Positions 1 to 11,492 are shown, counted from the first letter of the stretch. The stretch is DNA of 64,000 bases from Rothia nasimurium (GCF_014217215.1 NZ_CP056080.1:868001-932000); one strand, 5' to 3'. Made by a program: numbers and translations. Notes: generated by a model not told the origin, from the letters alone.

Positions 1-1013
1 GCGACCAGCTGGGAATTCCCTTCTATGTATGGGACTTCTCCGAGCGGTTTAAGGAGGACGTGGTCGATGACTTTATCTCCGAGTACGAGCATGGCCGCAC
101 CCCCAACCCCTGCATGCGCTGCAACGAGAAAATCAAGTTCGCGGCCCTGCTGGAGAAGGCTGTGGCCCTGGGCTTTGACGCGGTAGTGACCGGCCACTAT
201 GCCAAGGTCATTACGGACGAGAACGGCAACCGGGAGCTGCACCGCGCAGCCACCTGGGCCAAGGACCAGTCCTATGTTCTAGGTGTGCTGACCCACGAGC
301 AGCTCAAGCACGCCTGGTTCCCCCTAGCCGACACCCCCTCCAAGGACGAGGTACGCGCCGAGGCCGCCGAACGTGGCTTCTCGGTGGCGAAGAAGCCCGA
401 CTCCTACGACATCTGCTTCATTCCCGAGGGCGATACCCGCGAGTGGCTCGAAGAGCACATCGACATGACCGAGGGCGATATCAAGGACACGGACGGACGC
501 GTGCTCGGCAAGCACCGCGGCTCCCAGGCCTTTACCGTGGGTCAGCGCAAGGGGCTGGCCATTGGGCACCCTGCCCCCGACGGTAAGCCCCGCTTCGTGC
601 TAGAAATCCGCCCCAAGACCAACGAGGTCATCGTGGGCGGTAAGGACCTGCTCGAAATTGACGAGATCCGCGGTATCCGTGAAACCTGGGCCGGTCTACC
701 CGTGGAAGAAGCTGCAGCCTTCCTAGCCGAAGAGCCCGTAGAAGGTGCCCGCTCGGCGTCCTTCGACGTCACTGCCCAGGTGCGAGCCCACGCAGATCCC
801 GTTCCCTCGACCGCCCACTTGGAATGGGTAGTTGACGATGAATCCGCTGATCCCGGGGCCCTGCGCCTGGAAACCGTGGTGCGCCTGCACGAGAAACTGC
901 GCGGTGTTGCTCCGGGACAGACCATGGTGATTTACCAGGGTACCCGCGTGCTGGGCCAGTCCACCATCGCCCGCGCCTACAGCCTTGACCGGGCTGACAT
1001 CAACGCTAACTAG
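1..1013 (+). CDS. mnmA: tRNA-specific 2-thiouridylase MnmA (5' end outside window)
   Basis: Thiolates the wobble uridine (s2U34) of tRNAs for Lys, Glu and Gln, using ATP and sulfur from a persulfide relay. The reading frame is open from base 3, so the N-terminal part with the PP-loop ATP site lies upstream of the window; about 336 residues are visible. Both catalytic cysteines are present: the first in PNPCMRC (codon 111-113) and the second in YDICFI (codon 414-416). The C-terminal beta-barrel tRNA-binding region follows and the gene ends in TAG at 1011. Its position before the MetE-like gene is a common actinobacterial arrangement. Product assignment is secure; only the start is missing. Confidence 0.95.
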   Translation, partial: DQLGIPFYVWDFSERFKEDVVDDFISEYEHGRTPNPCMRCNEKIKFAALLEKAVALGFDAVVTGHYAKVITDENGNRELHRAATWAKDQSYVLGVLTHEQLKHAWFPLADTPSKDEVRAEAAERGFSVAKKPDSYDICFIPEGDTREWLEEHIDMTEGDIKDTDGRVLGKHRGSQAFTVGQRKGLAIGHPAPDGKPRFVLEIRPKTNEVIVGGKDLLEIDEIRGIRETWAGLPVEEAAAFLAEEPVEGARSASFDVTAQVRAHADPVPSTAHLEWVVDDESADPGALRLETVVRLHEKLRGVAPGQTMVIYQGTRVLGQSTIARAYSLDRADINAN

Positions 1014-1126
1014 GTAAGGTTATGCAGGCTCGCGCTCGCTGCTGAACCATTTGAAGCTTCTACACCCGGATAAGTCCACAGGGTGAAATCTGCGGGCTTG
1101 CTCCTGCAAACAGCACCTGAGGTTTT

Positions 1127-1132
1127 TAGACT
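1127..1132 (+). promoter_or_regulatory. -10 hexamer of a possible leaderless promoter
   Basis: TAGACT lies so close to the ATG at 1139 that transcription would begin at or next to the start codon, giving a leaderless mRNA. No Shine-Dalgarno sequence precedes the ATG, which fits. No convincing -35 hexamer is visible. Leaderless genes are common in Actinobacteria; here it is inference from spacing alone. Confidence 0.35.
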
Positions 1133-1138
1133 AAACAC

Positions 1139-1519
1139 ATGAACACAACTCCGAAGGCCCACGATGTGCAGGCCCACGCTGACTTTGATACCCGCGCCAC
1201 CTCGATGACAGGGGTTGACCCGGCAGTATTGGAGGAGCTGTTTACCATGCGTCAGACCATCGATAACATGGACGCAGCCCTGGTGCATATTCTTGCTGAG
1301 CGGTTCCGTGCAACCCAGCGCGTTGGCCACCTCAAGGCTGAGCATTCTCTGCCGGCGGGGGACCCGGGGCGGGAAGAAGCCCAGATTAAGCGCCTGCGCT
1401 CGCTGGCTGAAGCTGCCCATCTTGACCCGGAGTTTGCCGAGAAATTCCTGAACTTCATTATTTCTGAGGTTATAAGGCATCACGAGAAGATTGCGGCTGA
1501 GGCCGAACAGACGTCCTAG
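1139..1519 (+). CDS. Chorismate mutase, AroQ type
   Basis: Rearranges chorismate to prephenate at the branch to phenylalanine and tyrosine. The 126-residue all-helical protein has the AroQ pattern: a first helix with M-R-x-x-I-D-x-M-D, then Leu/Ala-rich helix with AERF and Lys in GHLKAEH, then R-E-E-A-Q and a C-terminal helix FLNFIISEVIRHHE. The length is typical of stand-alone actinobacterial mutases. The start at 1139 gives a roughly 25-residue leader before the helical domain; an internal ATG at 1205 is an alternative. There is no signal peptide, so it should be cytosolic. The flanking genes are unrelated to aromatic synthesis; aroA lies 13 kb away. Confidence 0.85.
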   Translation: MNTTPKAHDVQAHADFDTRATSMTGVDPAVLEELFTMRQTIDNMDAALVHILAERFRATQRVGHLKAEHSLPAGDPGREEAQIKRLRSLAEAAHLDPEFAEKFLNFIISEVIRHHEKIAAEAEQTS

Positions 1520-1540
1520 CCGCTCAATTTTCAGCCCGCA

Positions 1541-1560
1541 ACCTACGGCCACCGGTAGGT
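1541..1560 (+). terminator. Short inverted repeat after the chorismate mutase gene
   Basis: ACCTAC at 1541 pairs with GTAGGT at 1555, with a small internal pairing GG/CC. There is no following T-run, so it is a weak candidate terminator or a structured leader for the gene at 1578. Confidence 0.25.
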
Positions 1561-1577
1561 GGTAGAAAGAGTTCCCT

Positions 1578-2684
1578 ATGCCTGTATCGAGGCCTACTCG
1601 CCCTGCCCTGTATTTGCCGACCGATGCCGAAATGCTGGCTGCTCGTAAGGACCTAGAGAGCCCGCTGACCTTTGATGAGCACCTAACGGTTCGGGCTACC
1701 GGCCTGGGCGCCTGGGCAGGGGATGATGTGTTCGATGCGGTGACCCGTGTCCGTGGTGAGCTGGGGGAGCCCCATATTAGTTACCTGCCGGAGCTGGCTG
1801 ACCGGGGCTACCGGGCAACCTTGCTGGCACGATCGATTGCGGCCCTTGATGGGTTGAGCGCGGACGGCACCGCTGCAGGTTGGCGGCTCACGGGCGGCTA
1901 CGCTGCTGAGGGGGATGCCGCCAGGTCGCTCTTGGAATCTGATATCAATATCCTGGCGGACGTCGTGGGGAAGGAAAGCGGGGCTGCTCCCGGGACCATC
2001 AAGCTACGTCTGCTGGGGCCGTTGAGCCTAGCTGCCAGTACCTACTTGAGCAGTGGTGAGCGTGTCCTCTCAGATTATGGTGCTCGGCGTGATGTTGCCG
2101 AGGCTCAGCGGGCTGGTTTTCGCGGTGTGGTGAAGCTGCTGCGGCAGGCTGTGCCCGGTGCGCAGGTGCTGGTGCAGCTAGAAGAGCCCCTGCTGGTTGA
2201 GGTGGCGGCAGGCCAGCTACCGACCTCTAGCGGCTACCGTACCCTGCGGGCTGTGCCGCGTCATGAGCTAGTGGCCCTGTTGGGGGCCCTACACGAGGAG
2301 CTAGAGGGTTTGGGCGCTCAGGTAGTCACCCGTACTGATTATGTGAAGTTACACCCCGAGGTGAGGGCTACGCTTGCTAGCCCCCTGCTATCGATGGCGG
2401 GCCAGCCTACCTCAGCGTGGGAGGCACTGGCACCCCATCTAGAAGCTGAGAAGGGGCTTTACCTAGAGGTTGTTGATTCGTTGGTCCGGGTGCCTGCTGG
2501 TGATCTGGCTCGGGGGCTGTGGCGCACCTGGTCGGATCTTGGGTTGGGGAAGAAGCTTCTCAACCAGCTGGTGCTGACCGAAACCGGTAGCCTGGCCGAC
2601 ACTGATCCGCAGCGGGCTACCACGGTGCTGGGGCACCTGACCGAGACAGCCCGTGCCCTGTCTGAAATCGCCCAAGACGCCTAA
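1578..2684 (+). CDS. MetE/UROD-superfamily protein without cysteines, function unknown
   Basis: A 368-residue protein resembling the C-terminal half of cobalamin-independent methionine synthase in overall pattern (VQLEEPLL, LYLEVVDSL, GHLTETARALSEI). Related proteins occur next to mnmA in other Actinobacteria and are usually labelled methionine synthase-like. The residue string contains no cysteine at all, so the zinc site that activates homocysteine in true MetE cannot form. It is therefore unlikely to methylate homocysteine by the known mechanism; a different thiol-free reaction, a tRNA-linked role with mnmA, or a non-catalytic role are all open. It is an intact frame with GC-rich third positions like its neighbours. 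Confidence 0.75.
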   Translation: MPVSRPTRPALYLPTDAEMLAARKDLESPLTFDEHLTVRATGLGAWAGDDVFDAVTRVRGELGEPHISYLPELADRGYRATLLARSIAALDGLSADGTAAGWRLTGGYAAEGDAARSLLESDINILADVVGKESGAAPGTIKLRLLGPLSLAASTYLSSGERVLSDYGARRDVAEAQRAGFRGVVKLLRQAVPGAQVLVQLEEPLLVEVAAGQLPTSSGYRTLRAVPRHELVALLGALHEELEGLGAQVVTRTDYVKLHPEVRATLASPLLSMAGQPTSAWEALAPHLEAEKGLYLEVVDSLVRVPAGDLARGLWRTWSDLGLGKKLLNQLVLTETGSLADTDPQRATTVLGHLTETARALSEIAQDA

Positions 2685-2707
2685 ACCGGCTTGCCACCTA
2701 ACCCCGG

Positions 2708-2713
2708 TACACT
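2708..2713 (+). promoter_or_regulatory. Candidate -10 hexamer upstream of mtrA
   Basis: TACACT precedes the mtrA ribosome-binding site by about 28 bases. No good -35 hexamer is found at the usual distance, so only the -10 element is proposed. Confidence 0.3.
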
Positions 2714-2752
2714 AGGGGAAGGCCCATTGTGAACCTCACCAGGAGACCCACC

Positions 2753-3436
2753 GTGAAAGAAACCATTCTTGTAGTTGACGACGACGATGCCCTGTCAGAG
2801 ATGGTGGGTATCGTGCTGGCGCAAGAGGGCTACGAGACGGTCTTCTGCGACGCCGGTGACCGTGCCTTTGAGGCTTTTGCCACCCACCACCCCGACCTGA
2901 TTCTGCTGGATTTCATGCTGCCGGGTATGGACGGCATTGAGGTCTGCACCCAGATCCGCAGGGAATCTGACGTGCCTATCATCATGTTGACCGCCAAGGG
3001 CGATACAGATGACGTGGTCAAGGGGCTAGAGGCAGGTGCTGATGACTACATGACCAAGCCCTTCAAGCCCGCTGAGCTGCTGGCCCGCGTCCGCGCCCGC
3101 CTGCGCCCGCGTGAAGACCGACATAACGAACCTTTGCGCATCGGCAATCTCACCATTGACCTGGCGGGGCACACGGTCAGCCGCGAGGGTGAGAACATTC
3201 AGCTCACCCCTCTTGAGTTTGAACTTTTGGCGAACCTGGCCCGCCAGCCGGGCCAGGTCATGACCCGCGAGGCCCTGCTGGGCAATGTGTGGGGCTACGA
3301 AAAGACCGTAGATTCCCGACTGGTCAACGTGCATATTCAGCGTCTGCGCGCCAAAATCGAACGTGACCCCGAAAACCCCGAAATCGTGCTGACCGTGCGA
3401 GGTGTGGGCTACAAGGCCGCGGCAGGCCAGCGCTAA
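2753..3436 (+). CDS. mtrA: Response regulator MtrA
   Basis: DNA-binding response regulator of the MtrAB two-component system, which controls cell-wall hydrolase and division genes in Actinobacteria. The 227-residue protein has a receiver domain (about 1-115) with acidic pocket D9-D12, phospho-acceptor D53 (LLDFMLPGMDG), T80 and K102 (MTKPFKP), then an OmpR-type winged helix ending in VRGVGYKA. The GTG at 2753 is chosen over the GTG at 2729 because AGGAGA at 2741-2746 lies seven bases before it and the length then matches the family. mtrB follows after three bases, so the pair is co-transcribed and probably translationally coupled. Confidence 0.96.
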   Translation: MKETILVVDDDDALSEMVGIVLAQEGYETVFCDAGDRAFEAFATHHPDLILLDFMLPGMDGIEVCTQIRRESDVPIIMLTAKGDTDDVVKGLEAGADDYMTKPFKPAELLARVRARLRPREDRHNEPLRIGNLTIDLAGHTVSREGENIQLTPLEFELLANLARQPGQVMTREALLGNVWGYEKTVDSRLVNVHIQRLRAKIERDPENPEIVLTVRGVGYKAAAGQR

Positions 3437-3439
3437 ATA

Positions 3440-5143
3440 GTGGCTGGTACTTCACCTCGCGCGTCCGCTCGGACTACTGTCCCCGCAGGCCCCGCCCGGG
3501 CCTACGGGCCGCTGGCCAGCACCCGCAGGCTCTGGCAGCAGTCCCTACAGTTTCGCGCTGTGGTGGCCGCGGCCGGTCTGCTGCTGGTGGCCTTCATCTT
3601 TGTGGGCTCTTTTATCTCCCACCAGATTGCTAACTCCCTCTTCCGCGGCAACCTGGAACAGGCCCTCGAAGAGTCATCGGCCGGTTTTAGTAACGTGCAG
3701 ACCCTTATCAATGGATCTGACGCGACCGGCCGCACCGAGGTTCAACGCGATGTCTCTCGTTTCTTGACCGTGCTTGAGAGCAGTAGCGCCGATAGTAACC
3801 GCAACTGGGTGCTCATCAAGGACGTGAACGCCACCACCGATGGCTTTATTGTGGAGCAGGCCCAGAGTAGCGAGGTCACGGTCGGCGATGTGCCCGAAGC
3901 TCTAGCCCAGAGTGTGAGTGAAGGCACGGGCATATACTGGCAGTCCTCGAGTATTACCTCAGCGGACGGACGCCGCACCCCGGTTCTGGTGGTCGGCACC
4001 AGTATCTCGATACCCCAGAACCCCGACTACTCCCTGTACCTGATTTATGACCTGTCGACCTCGCAGGCGACCGTGCAGTACATCAACCTGGTGGTTTGGG
4101 TGGGCTTCGGCGTGCTTCTGGTCGTGGTGCTGACTATCGTGTGGATGATTGCCCGCTTCGTGATCCGCCCGATCAGTTCTACCGCTATCACCGCTGAGAA
4201 ACTGGCAGCCGGTGACCTTGACCAGCGTGTGCTGGTACGCGGCCAGAATGAGACGGCGCGTCTAGGTATGTCTTTTAACCGCATGGCTGACTCCCTGCAG
4301 GACCAGATTTCTCGTCTTGAGAAGCTGTCGACCATGCAACAGCGCTTTGTCTCTGACGTGTCACACGAGCTGCGTACCCCGCTCACCACGGTGCGCATGG
4401 CAGCCGATATGCTGCACGATAACCGCGACAACATGGAGCCCCTCTACAAGCGCTCCACTGAGCTGCTCTATAACCAGGTGGACCGCTTCGATTCCCTGCT
4501 AGCTGACCTGCTCGAAATATCCCGCTTCGATGCCGGGTCTCAGACCCTCGATACGGTGTCGGTTGATTTTATGGCTGTGCTCGATGAGGTACTCAAGGCG
4601 GTTGAACCCCACCTGATGCGCACCAACACCAGTTTGACCGTGCACACCGACCACACCGAAATTATGGTCGATATGGACCACCGGCGTATCGAAAGAGTGC
4701 TACGCAACCTGCTGTTCAACGCCGTGGAGCACTCCGAGGGGCAACCGATCGACGTATACGTTGACGCTACCGAAACCACCCTGGGCGTGGCAGTACGCGA
4801 CCACGGCATTGGCCTGAGCCCCGAAGAAACCGAGCAGGTCTTCAACCGCTTCTGGCGGGCTGACACCTCCCGCAAACGCACCCTGGGCGGTACCGGCCTG
4901 GGGCTCTCCATCGCCGCCGAGGACGTCCGCCTGCACCAGGGCACCCTCGAAGCCTGGGGAATCAAGGGGCAGGGAGCCAGCTTCCGCATGACCATCCCCA
5001 TCGACCAGGACGTGCCCATCGGCCCCTCCCCGGTCTTGCTGAGCGGCGAACCCCTACCCCCGCCGTCCGTTCCGGATACCGGTGCCACCCCGACCGTGAA
5101 CCCCGACGCCTCAACCCCCTCGGAGCCCACCGTTGAACCCTAA
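3440..5143 (+). CDS. mtrB: Sensor histidine kinase MtrB
   Basis: Membrane kinase partner of MtrA. The 567-residue chain has a basic N-terminus, a first membrane span near residues 37-58, an extracytoplasmic sensor domain, a second span near 215-238, HAMP, then a HisKA domain with phospho-acceptor His309 in SHELRTPLT. The HATPase domain shows the N box (NLLFNAVEHS), G1 (DHGIGL), F box (FNRFWR) and G2 (GGTGLGLS). The last 40 or so residues are rich in Pro, Thr and Ser. Start is GTG. Its end overlaps the lpqB start by 11 bases, a sign of coupled translation of the whole mtrA-mtrB-lpqB set. Confidence 0.95.
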   Translation: MAGTSPRASARTTVPAGPARAYGPLASTRRLWQQSLQFRAVVAAAGLLLVAFIFVGSFISHQIANSLFRGNLEQALEESSAGFSNVQTLINGSDATGRTEVQRDVSRFLTVLESSSADSNRNWVLIKDVNATTDGFIVEQAQSSEVTVGDVPEALAQSVSEGTGIYWQSSSITSADGRRTPVLVVGTSISIPQNPDYSLYLIYDLSTSQATVQYINLVVWVGFGVLLVVVLTIVWMIARFVIRPISSTAITAEKLAAGDLDQRVLVRGQNETARLGMSFNRMADSLQDQISRLEKLSTMQQRFVSDVSHELRTPLTTVRMAADMLHDNRDNMEPLYKRSTELLYNQVDRFDSLLADLLEISRFDAGSQTLDTVSVDFMAVLDEVLKAVEPHLMRTNTSLTVHTDHTEIMVDMDHRRIERVLRNLLFNAVEHSEGQPIDVYVDATETTLGVAVRDHGIGLSPEETEQVFNRFWRADTSRKRTLGGTGLGLSIAAEDVRLHQGTLEAWGIKGQGASFRMTIPIDQDVPIGPSPVLLSGEPLPPPSVPDTGATPTVNPDASTPSEPTVEP

Positions 5144-6827
5144 CCTTTCCCGCCGGTCAGCTCTCGGCCTCGCCCTCAGCTCTCTTGCGACCCTCACCGC
5201 CTGCGCCGCCATCCCTACCGATGGCGAAGTCAACCACTACGCCGACCCTCAGGCTACGGGAAACACCTCCACCACCGGCAGCACACCAGAAGGCCCTGCC
5301 CCCGGAGCCCGCCCTACCGACATCATCGAGGGCTTCTTACACGCGGGAGCTGGTGTAACCGACGACTACAGCGTAGCCAGGCTGTACCTGACTGAAGACC
5401 TTGCCCAGTCGTGGAAGCCGGACAAACGCACCCTGGTGTACGACTCATCCTTCACCACGGCGTCCGTCAGCGACTCAACCTACCGAGTGACCGTGCCAGC
5501 TAGCACTCTGGTCGATGACCGGGGACTGGCTACCTCGTACACCACGGTGGCTGATACCGAAGTGGAATTCACCCTGCGTCAGGTCAACGGGGAATGGCGC
5601 ATCTCGTCCGTACCCGACGGAACGGTGCTCAGCAGGGCCGAATTCGCGGACGTCTTCAACCCCTTCACCCTCTACTTCTACGACCCCACCTACACCTACG
5701 CGGTGCCCGATGTGCGCTGGTTCGCCGAACGCACCACGGTAGCTACCTCCCTGGTGAAGGTACTCCTTGAGGGGCCTGCCCCCTACCTCACCGGAGCCGT
5801 TGCTACCGCAGTACCTGCCGATACTAGCCTGACCCGGAACTCCGTGCCCATCGATAACGGGGTAGCTGATATCCAGCTCTCCGGAGGATCTGCCCTTACC
5901 GCAGCTAGCGCCCTGGAAACTGAGCGCCTGCGCACCCAGCTCACCCAAACCCTCACTACTCTCGCCTCGGTTACCACGGTTCAGCTCACCATCAACGATC
6001 AAATCGTGGCCGCCCCTACCCTAGAAAACTACCGTGAGCCCGCAGTCAACCCTGAGGTTGCCAGCAACATCGTGGGTATTGAAGATAACCGCCTCATCAC
6101 ACGGGCAGCCCTTGATGATACAGCCAGCCAACAGACCATCGTTGAGACCTTTGCCCAGGCTCTCATTACCCTGCCCGCTATGAACTACACCCTTAACTAC
6201 TACGCCTACACCAATACGGGGCAGAACGAGGTGTGGCTGGCTAATTCCAACGGCGCTCGCTCGGTCTATCGGGGTACCCACGTGTTGGCCCCCTGTTTTG
6301 ACCACCAGAACTGGTTGTGGGTGGGGGAGTATGACGGCTCCGTGCGGGTTATCGCCGCAGGCCAGGAAGATAGTAGCGCTAAGGATGTCACCAGCTGGAC
6401 GGACGGGGAACTCCTACACAGTATTTCTATCGCCCGTGACGGTAGCCGAGCTGTGCTGGTGACGTCATCTGTTGACGGAAGTAACTACGCGGCCTGGGTA
6501 TCTGCTATCCGCCGATCGGCAGATGGCACCCCCACTGAGCTCCTTGACCCCGTACGACTGGGGGCAGACATGAGCCCGCGGAGTGCAGAATGGGTCAGCG
6601 ACGTTGAGGTCTTTCTCTGGAATAGCGATACCACCCAGACCGAGCTGGTTTCGTTGACCGGTGAAAATGCCCAATACGATTCCCTGCAGGGCATTACCCG
6701 TATTGTTACGGGTAACGGTATCGACCAGGCAGTAGCTATGACTCGCGACGGTGGCCTCTATATCGTTGCGGGCCTGAGCTGGACCCGCATCGAAAGTAGT
6801 CTCAGCCAGATCAACTACTCTGGCTAG
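5133..6827 (+). CDS. lpqB: Lipoprotein LpqB
   Basis: Extracytoplasmic lipoprotein that binds and modulates MtrB in Actinobacteria. The N-terminus has a twin Arg (R7-R8), a hydrophobic stretch and the lipobox LTAC with lipidated Cys24. A GerMN domain follows the linker (about residues 190-300), then the LpqB beta-propeller domain fills the C-terminal half. The start codon is TTG at 5133, inside the last codons of mtrB. The 564-residue length is normal. Co-location with mtrAB is the strongest support for function. No unusual features were seen. Confidence 0.93.
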   Translation: MNPNLSRRSALGLALSSLATLTACAAIPTDGEVNHYADPQATGNTSTTGSTPEGPAPGARPTDIIEGFLHAGAGVTDDYSVARLYLTEDLAQSWKPDKRTLVYDSSFTTASVSDSTYRVTVPASTLVDDRGLATSYTTVADTEVEFTLRQVNGEWRISSVPDGTVLSRAEFADVFNPFTLYFYDPTYTYAVPDVRWFAERTTVATSLVKVLLEGPAPYLTGAVATAVPADTSLTRNSVPIDNGVADIQLSGGSALTAASALETERLRTQLTQTLTTLASVTTVQLTINDQIVAAPTLENYREPAVNPEVASNIVGIEDNRLITRAALDDTASQQTIVETFAQALITLPAMNYTLNYYAYTNTGQNEVWLANSNGARSVYRGTHVLAPCFDHQNWLWVGEYDGSVRVIAAGQEDSSAKDVTSWTDGELLHSISIARDGSRAVLVTSSVDGSNYAAWVSAIRRSADGTPTELLDPVRLGADMSPRSAEWVSDVEVFLWNSDTTQTELVSLTGENAQYDSLQGITRIVTGNGIDQAVAMTRDGGLYIVAGLSWTRIESSLSQINYSG

Positions 6828-6838
6828 AAGATTGGTCC

Positions 6839-6851
6839 GGATAAGTTATCC
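6839..6851. promoter_or_regulatory. 13-nt perfect palindrome before comF
   Basis: GGATAA-G-TTATCC is a perfect inverted repeat around one central base, placed between lpqB and comF and just before a possible -10 (TATAGG, 6853-6858). The position suits an operator. Which regulator would bind is unknown. Confidence 0.35.
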
Positions 6852-6891
6852 CTATAGGTAGAGGCCCCACCGATGAGACGGCCATGCTGGG

Positions 6892-7710
6892 GTGATGACG
6901 TCCACCCATTTGAACCGAGTATCACTACCCGATATTCTCACCAGCTGGAAACAGGCCACCGAGCTCATCTTTCCCAGGGTCTGTGCCAGCTGTCAGACCT
7001 TCGGGCCCAGCATGCTGGGCGCTGGTGCCCTCTGCCCTCTCTGCGATCAGCTGGTGCGTCTGGCTACCCTCAACCTGCAGACCACAACCCTGCCGGGTAA
7101 CCGGCTACCGGTGGTGTCTGCCGGCCGCTACGAGCACGAGCTGGGGCGCTGCGTCCTTGCCTATAAGGATGCCGGCCGCACCGACCTGAGCCCCTACCTC
7201 GCTTCGGCTCTGGCCCGGGCCCTAACCTGCCTGTTAGAGCTGAGCGAGGGTGAGCTGGAGCCCGCGGAACCCATCTATCTGGTTCCCCTGCCATCGAGCA
7301 GAGTTTCTGTCCGACGGAGAGGCTACGCCCCCGCGCCACTCCTGGCCCGTGCAGTGCTGCCCCTGCTGTGCTCCCCGGTGCCGGTTAAGGTGGCGGACGT
7401 GCTCGCCCAGGTTCCTGCCTGGGCGAGGGTATCGCCGGGGCAGCACAGAAGCAAAGCCCAAAAAACCCTGGGCGTCGAAGAACGCTACCGGCAGATGCAG
7501 GGGAAGCTGAGGGTTGGCAAACCAGCCCTGCATCAGCTGGGACGCTACTACAGCCTAGAAGGCGCTACCTGCCTGCTGGTTGATGATGTCTTCACCACGG
7601 GGGCTTCTCTACGTGAGGGGCACCGAGTGCTGTCACACCGGGGAGCCAGAGTGTTAGGCGGGGCAACTATCGCGTATGTTCCCAAGCGGCAGCGGTATAA
7701 CACAGAGTGA
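6892..7710 (+). CDS. comF: ComF family phosphoribosyltransferase-like protein
   Basis: ComF proteins are needed for DNA uptake in several naturally competent bacteria; the exact biochemical step is unsettled. The 272-residue protein starts with a four-Cys zinc module (VCASC then LCPLC, about residues 30-55) and ends with the PRTase signature LLVDDVFTTGAS near residue 230. GTG at 6892 is followed directly by ATG at 6895, either of which may be used; no strong Shine-Dalgarno decides. The gene stands alone between lpqB and hpf, an order common in Micrococcales. Natural transformation is known in the related Micrococcus luteus, but no other competence gene is in this window. Confidence 0.88.
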   Translation: MMTSTHLNRVSLPDILTSWKQATELIFPRVCASCQTFGPSMLGAGALCPLCDQLVRLATLNLQTTTLPGNRLPVVSAGRYEHELGRCVLAYKDAGRTDLSPYLASALARALTCLLELSEGELEPAEPIYLVPLPSSRVSVRRRGYAPAPLLARAVLPLLCSPVPVKVADVLAQVPAWARVSPGQHRSKAQKTLGVEERYRQMQGKLRVGKPALHQLGRYYSLEGATCLLVDDVFTTGASLREGHRVLSHRGARVLGGATIAYVPKRQRYNTE

Positions 7711-7769
7711 GGTGGCACACCAAAAATCTTACTCTTTCCTGCGAAATGAACCGTAAAAGCCTTAAAAAA

Positions 7770-7798
7770 ATGACTTAGACCACAAAACGGCGTAGAGT
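7770..7798 (+). promoter_or_regulatory. Candidate hpf promoter
   Basis: A -35-like ATGACT at 7770 and a -10-like TAGAGT at 7793 are separated by 17 bases. The start would be about 75 bases before the hpf GTG, leaving a leader that contains the hairpin at 7830-7858. Confidence 0.45.
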
Positions 7799-7829
7799 TG
7801 TGTTAAGGAATCCACAAGGCAGATTCCCC

Positions 7830-7858
7830 AATACCCGGCAGTCACAGGGTCGGGTATT
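7830..7858 (+). promoter_or_regulatory. Hairpin in the hpf leader
   Basis: AATACCCG (7830-7837) and CGGGTATT (7851-7858) form a perfect 8-bp stem with a 13-base loop, ending 14 bases before the hpf ribosome-binding site. There is no T-run, so a translational or RNA-stability role is more likely than termination. Confidence 0.45.
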
Positions 7859-7882
7859 CACCCCCTGAGAATGGAGGGAATT

Positions 7883-8530
7883 GTGGAACTCAACATCACC
7901 GGCCGCAACGTCAAAGTAAGTGAACGTCTGCAGGAATACGTTGAAAGTAAGATCACCAAGTTCGAAGCTCTAGGTGACAACGTAACTGACATCGAAGTCA
8001 AGTTCACCAGGGAAGGCCAAAACGGCCCCGCGGCTATTCGAGTGGAAATCACCGTTATCGGCCGTGGCCCTGTGCTCCGAGCAGAAGCAACCGGTCAAGA
8101 TAAGTTCGCAGTTTTCGACGAAACCTATGGAAAGCTCCTAGAACGCCTCCGTCGCGCCCGTGACCGCCGCAAGACTCGTCGTGCAGGGGGCAAGCACCCC
8201 CTTTCGGTTTCAGAAGCAACTGGCTCACTGCCCGTTATCAGCGACCAGGTCTCCCTCACCGAAATTCAAACCGAAGACTTGCCCGTTGAAGAGGCGGCTT
8301 TCGCTGGAGAATACGACCTACATGAAGAGGCAGACTCACCCATCGAAATCCGTCAGAAGACATTCCCCGCTGATCACCTGACCCCCGAAGAAGCGGTTGA
8401 CCGCATGGAACTTGTAGGCCATGACTTCTTCCTCTACGTCGACAAGGCAACCGGATCCCCCGCAGCGGTCTACCGCCGCAAGGGTTGGTCCTACGGTGTG
8501 ATTACCCTGGATGAGGAATCCGCCTCATAA
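7883..8530 (+). CDS. hpf: Ribosome hibernation promoting factor, long form
   Basis: Binds the 30S decoding region and joins 70S ribosomes into inactive 100S dimers in stationary phase. The 215-residue protein has the S30A domain at residues 1-100 (ELNITGRNVKVSE, FDETYGKLLERLRRARDRR), a linker, and the C-terminal dimerisation domain (VDRMELVGHDFFLYVD...YRRKGWSYGVI), so it is the long type. The GTG at 7883 is preferred to the ATG at 7871: GGAGGG at 7873-7878 precedes it closely, while nothing precedes the ATG. The leader carries a hairpin and a strong terminator follows. Placement before secA is conserved in Actinobacteria. Confidence 0.95.
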   Translation: MELNITGRNVKVSERLQEYVESKITKFEALGDNVTDIEVKFTREGQNGPAAIRVEITVIGRGPVLRAEATGQDKFAVFDETYGKLLERLRRARDRRKTRRAGGKHPLSVSEATGSLPVISDQVSLTEIQTEDLPVEEAAFAGEYDLHEEADSPIEIRQKTFPADHLTPEEAVDRMELVGHDFFLYVDKATGSPAAVYRRKGWSYGVITLDEESAS

Positions 8531-8547
8531 AATAACCGCAAACTATT

Positions 8548-8597
8548 AGACCCCCTGCTCTTTCTGCCGGCGTTCGGCTGAGAAGAGCAGGGGGTCT
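8548..8597 (+). terminator. Terminator after hpf
   Basis: A perfect 15-bp stem (8548-8562 with 8583-8597) closes around a smaller GCCG/CGGC hairpin and is followed by TCTTT. This separates hpf from secA. Confidence 0.85.
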
Positions 8598-8776
8598 TCT
8601 TTGCAAGCACCCGGTGGTGGGGAACGTCCTCTATTGAGTTTTTCCACCAAACGCTCTGCAGTTTCAAGCCCAGAGGTGAACGTTCCCAGAGCACCGGGGG
8701 ACTAAACTAGAATAGAGTGAGCACGGTGGGCTCACCCTGCCCGCCCTCTATCGAACCAATCAAGGAGCAAACTTCA

Positions 8777-11428
<2,652 letters not shown>

Positions 11429-11453
11429 TTCAGCATAGGAAACCGAGCAGACC

Positions 11454-11492
11454 AAAGGCCCCGAATCCTTGATAACAGGATTCGGGGCCTTT
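11454..11492. terminator. Bidirectional terminator between secA and hisN
   Basis: A perfect 15-bp stem (11454-11468 with 11478-11492) with a 9-base loop, AAA on one side and TTT on the other, lies between the convergent genes and can serve both. Confidence 0.9.

Noticed and set aside
1010-1552. 180-codon minus-strand frame over the chorismate mutase gene
   Set aside because: No family motif, no ribosome site, and the opposite strand carries a recognised AroQ protein.
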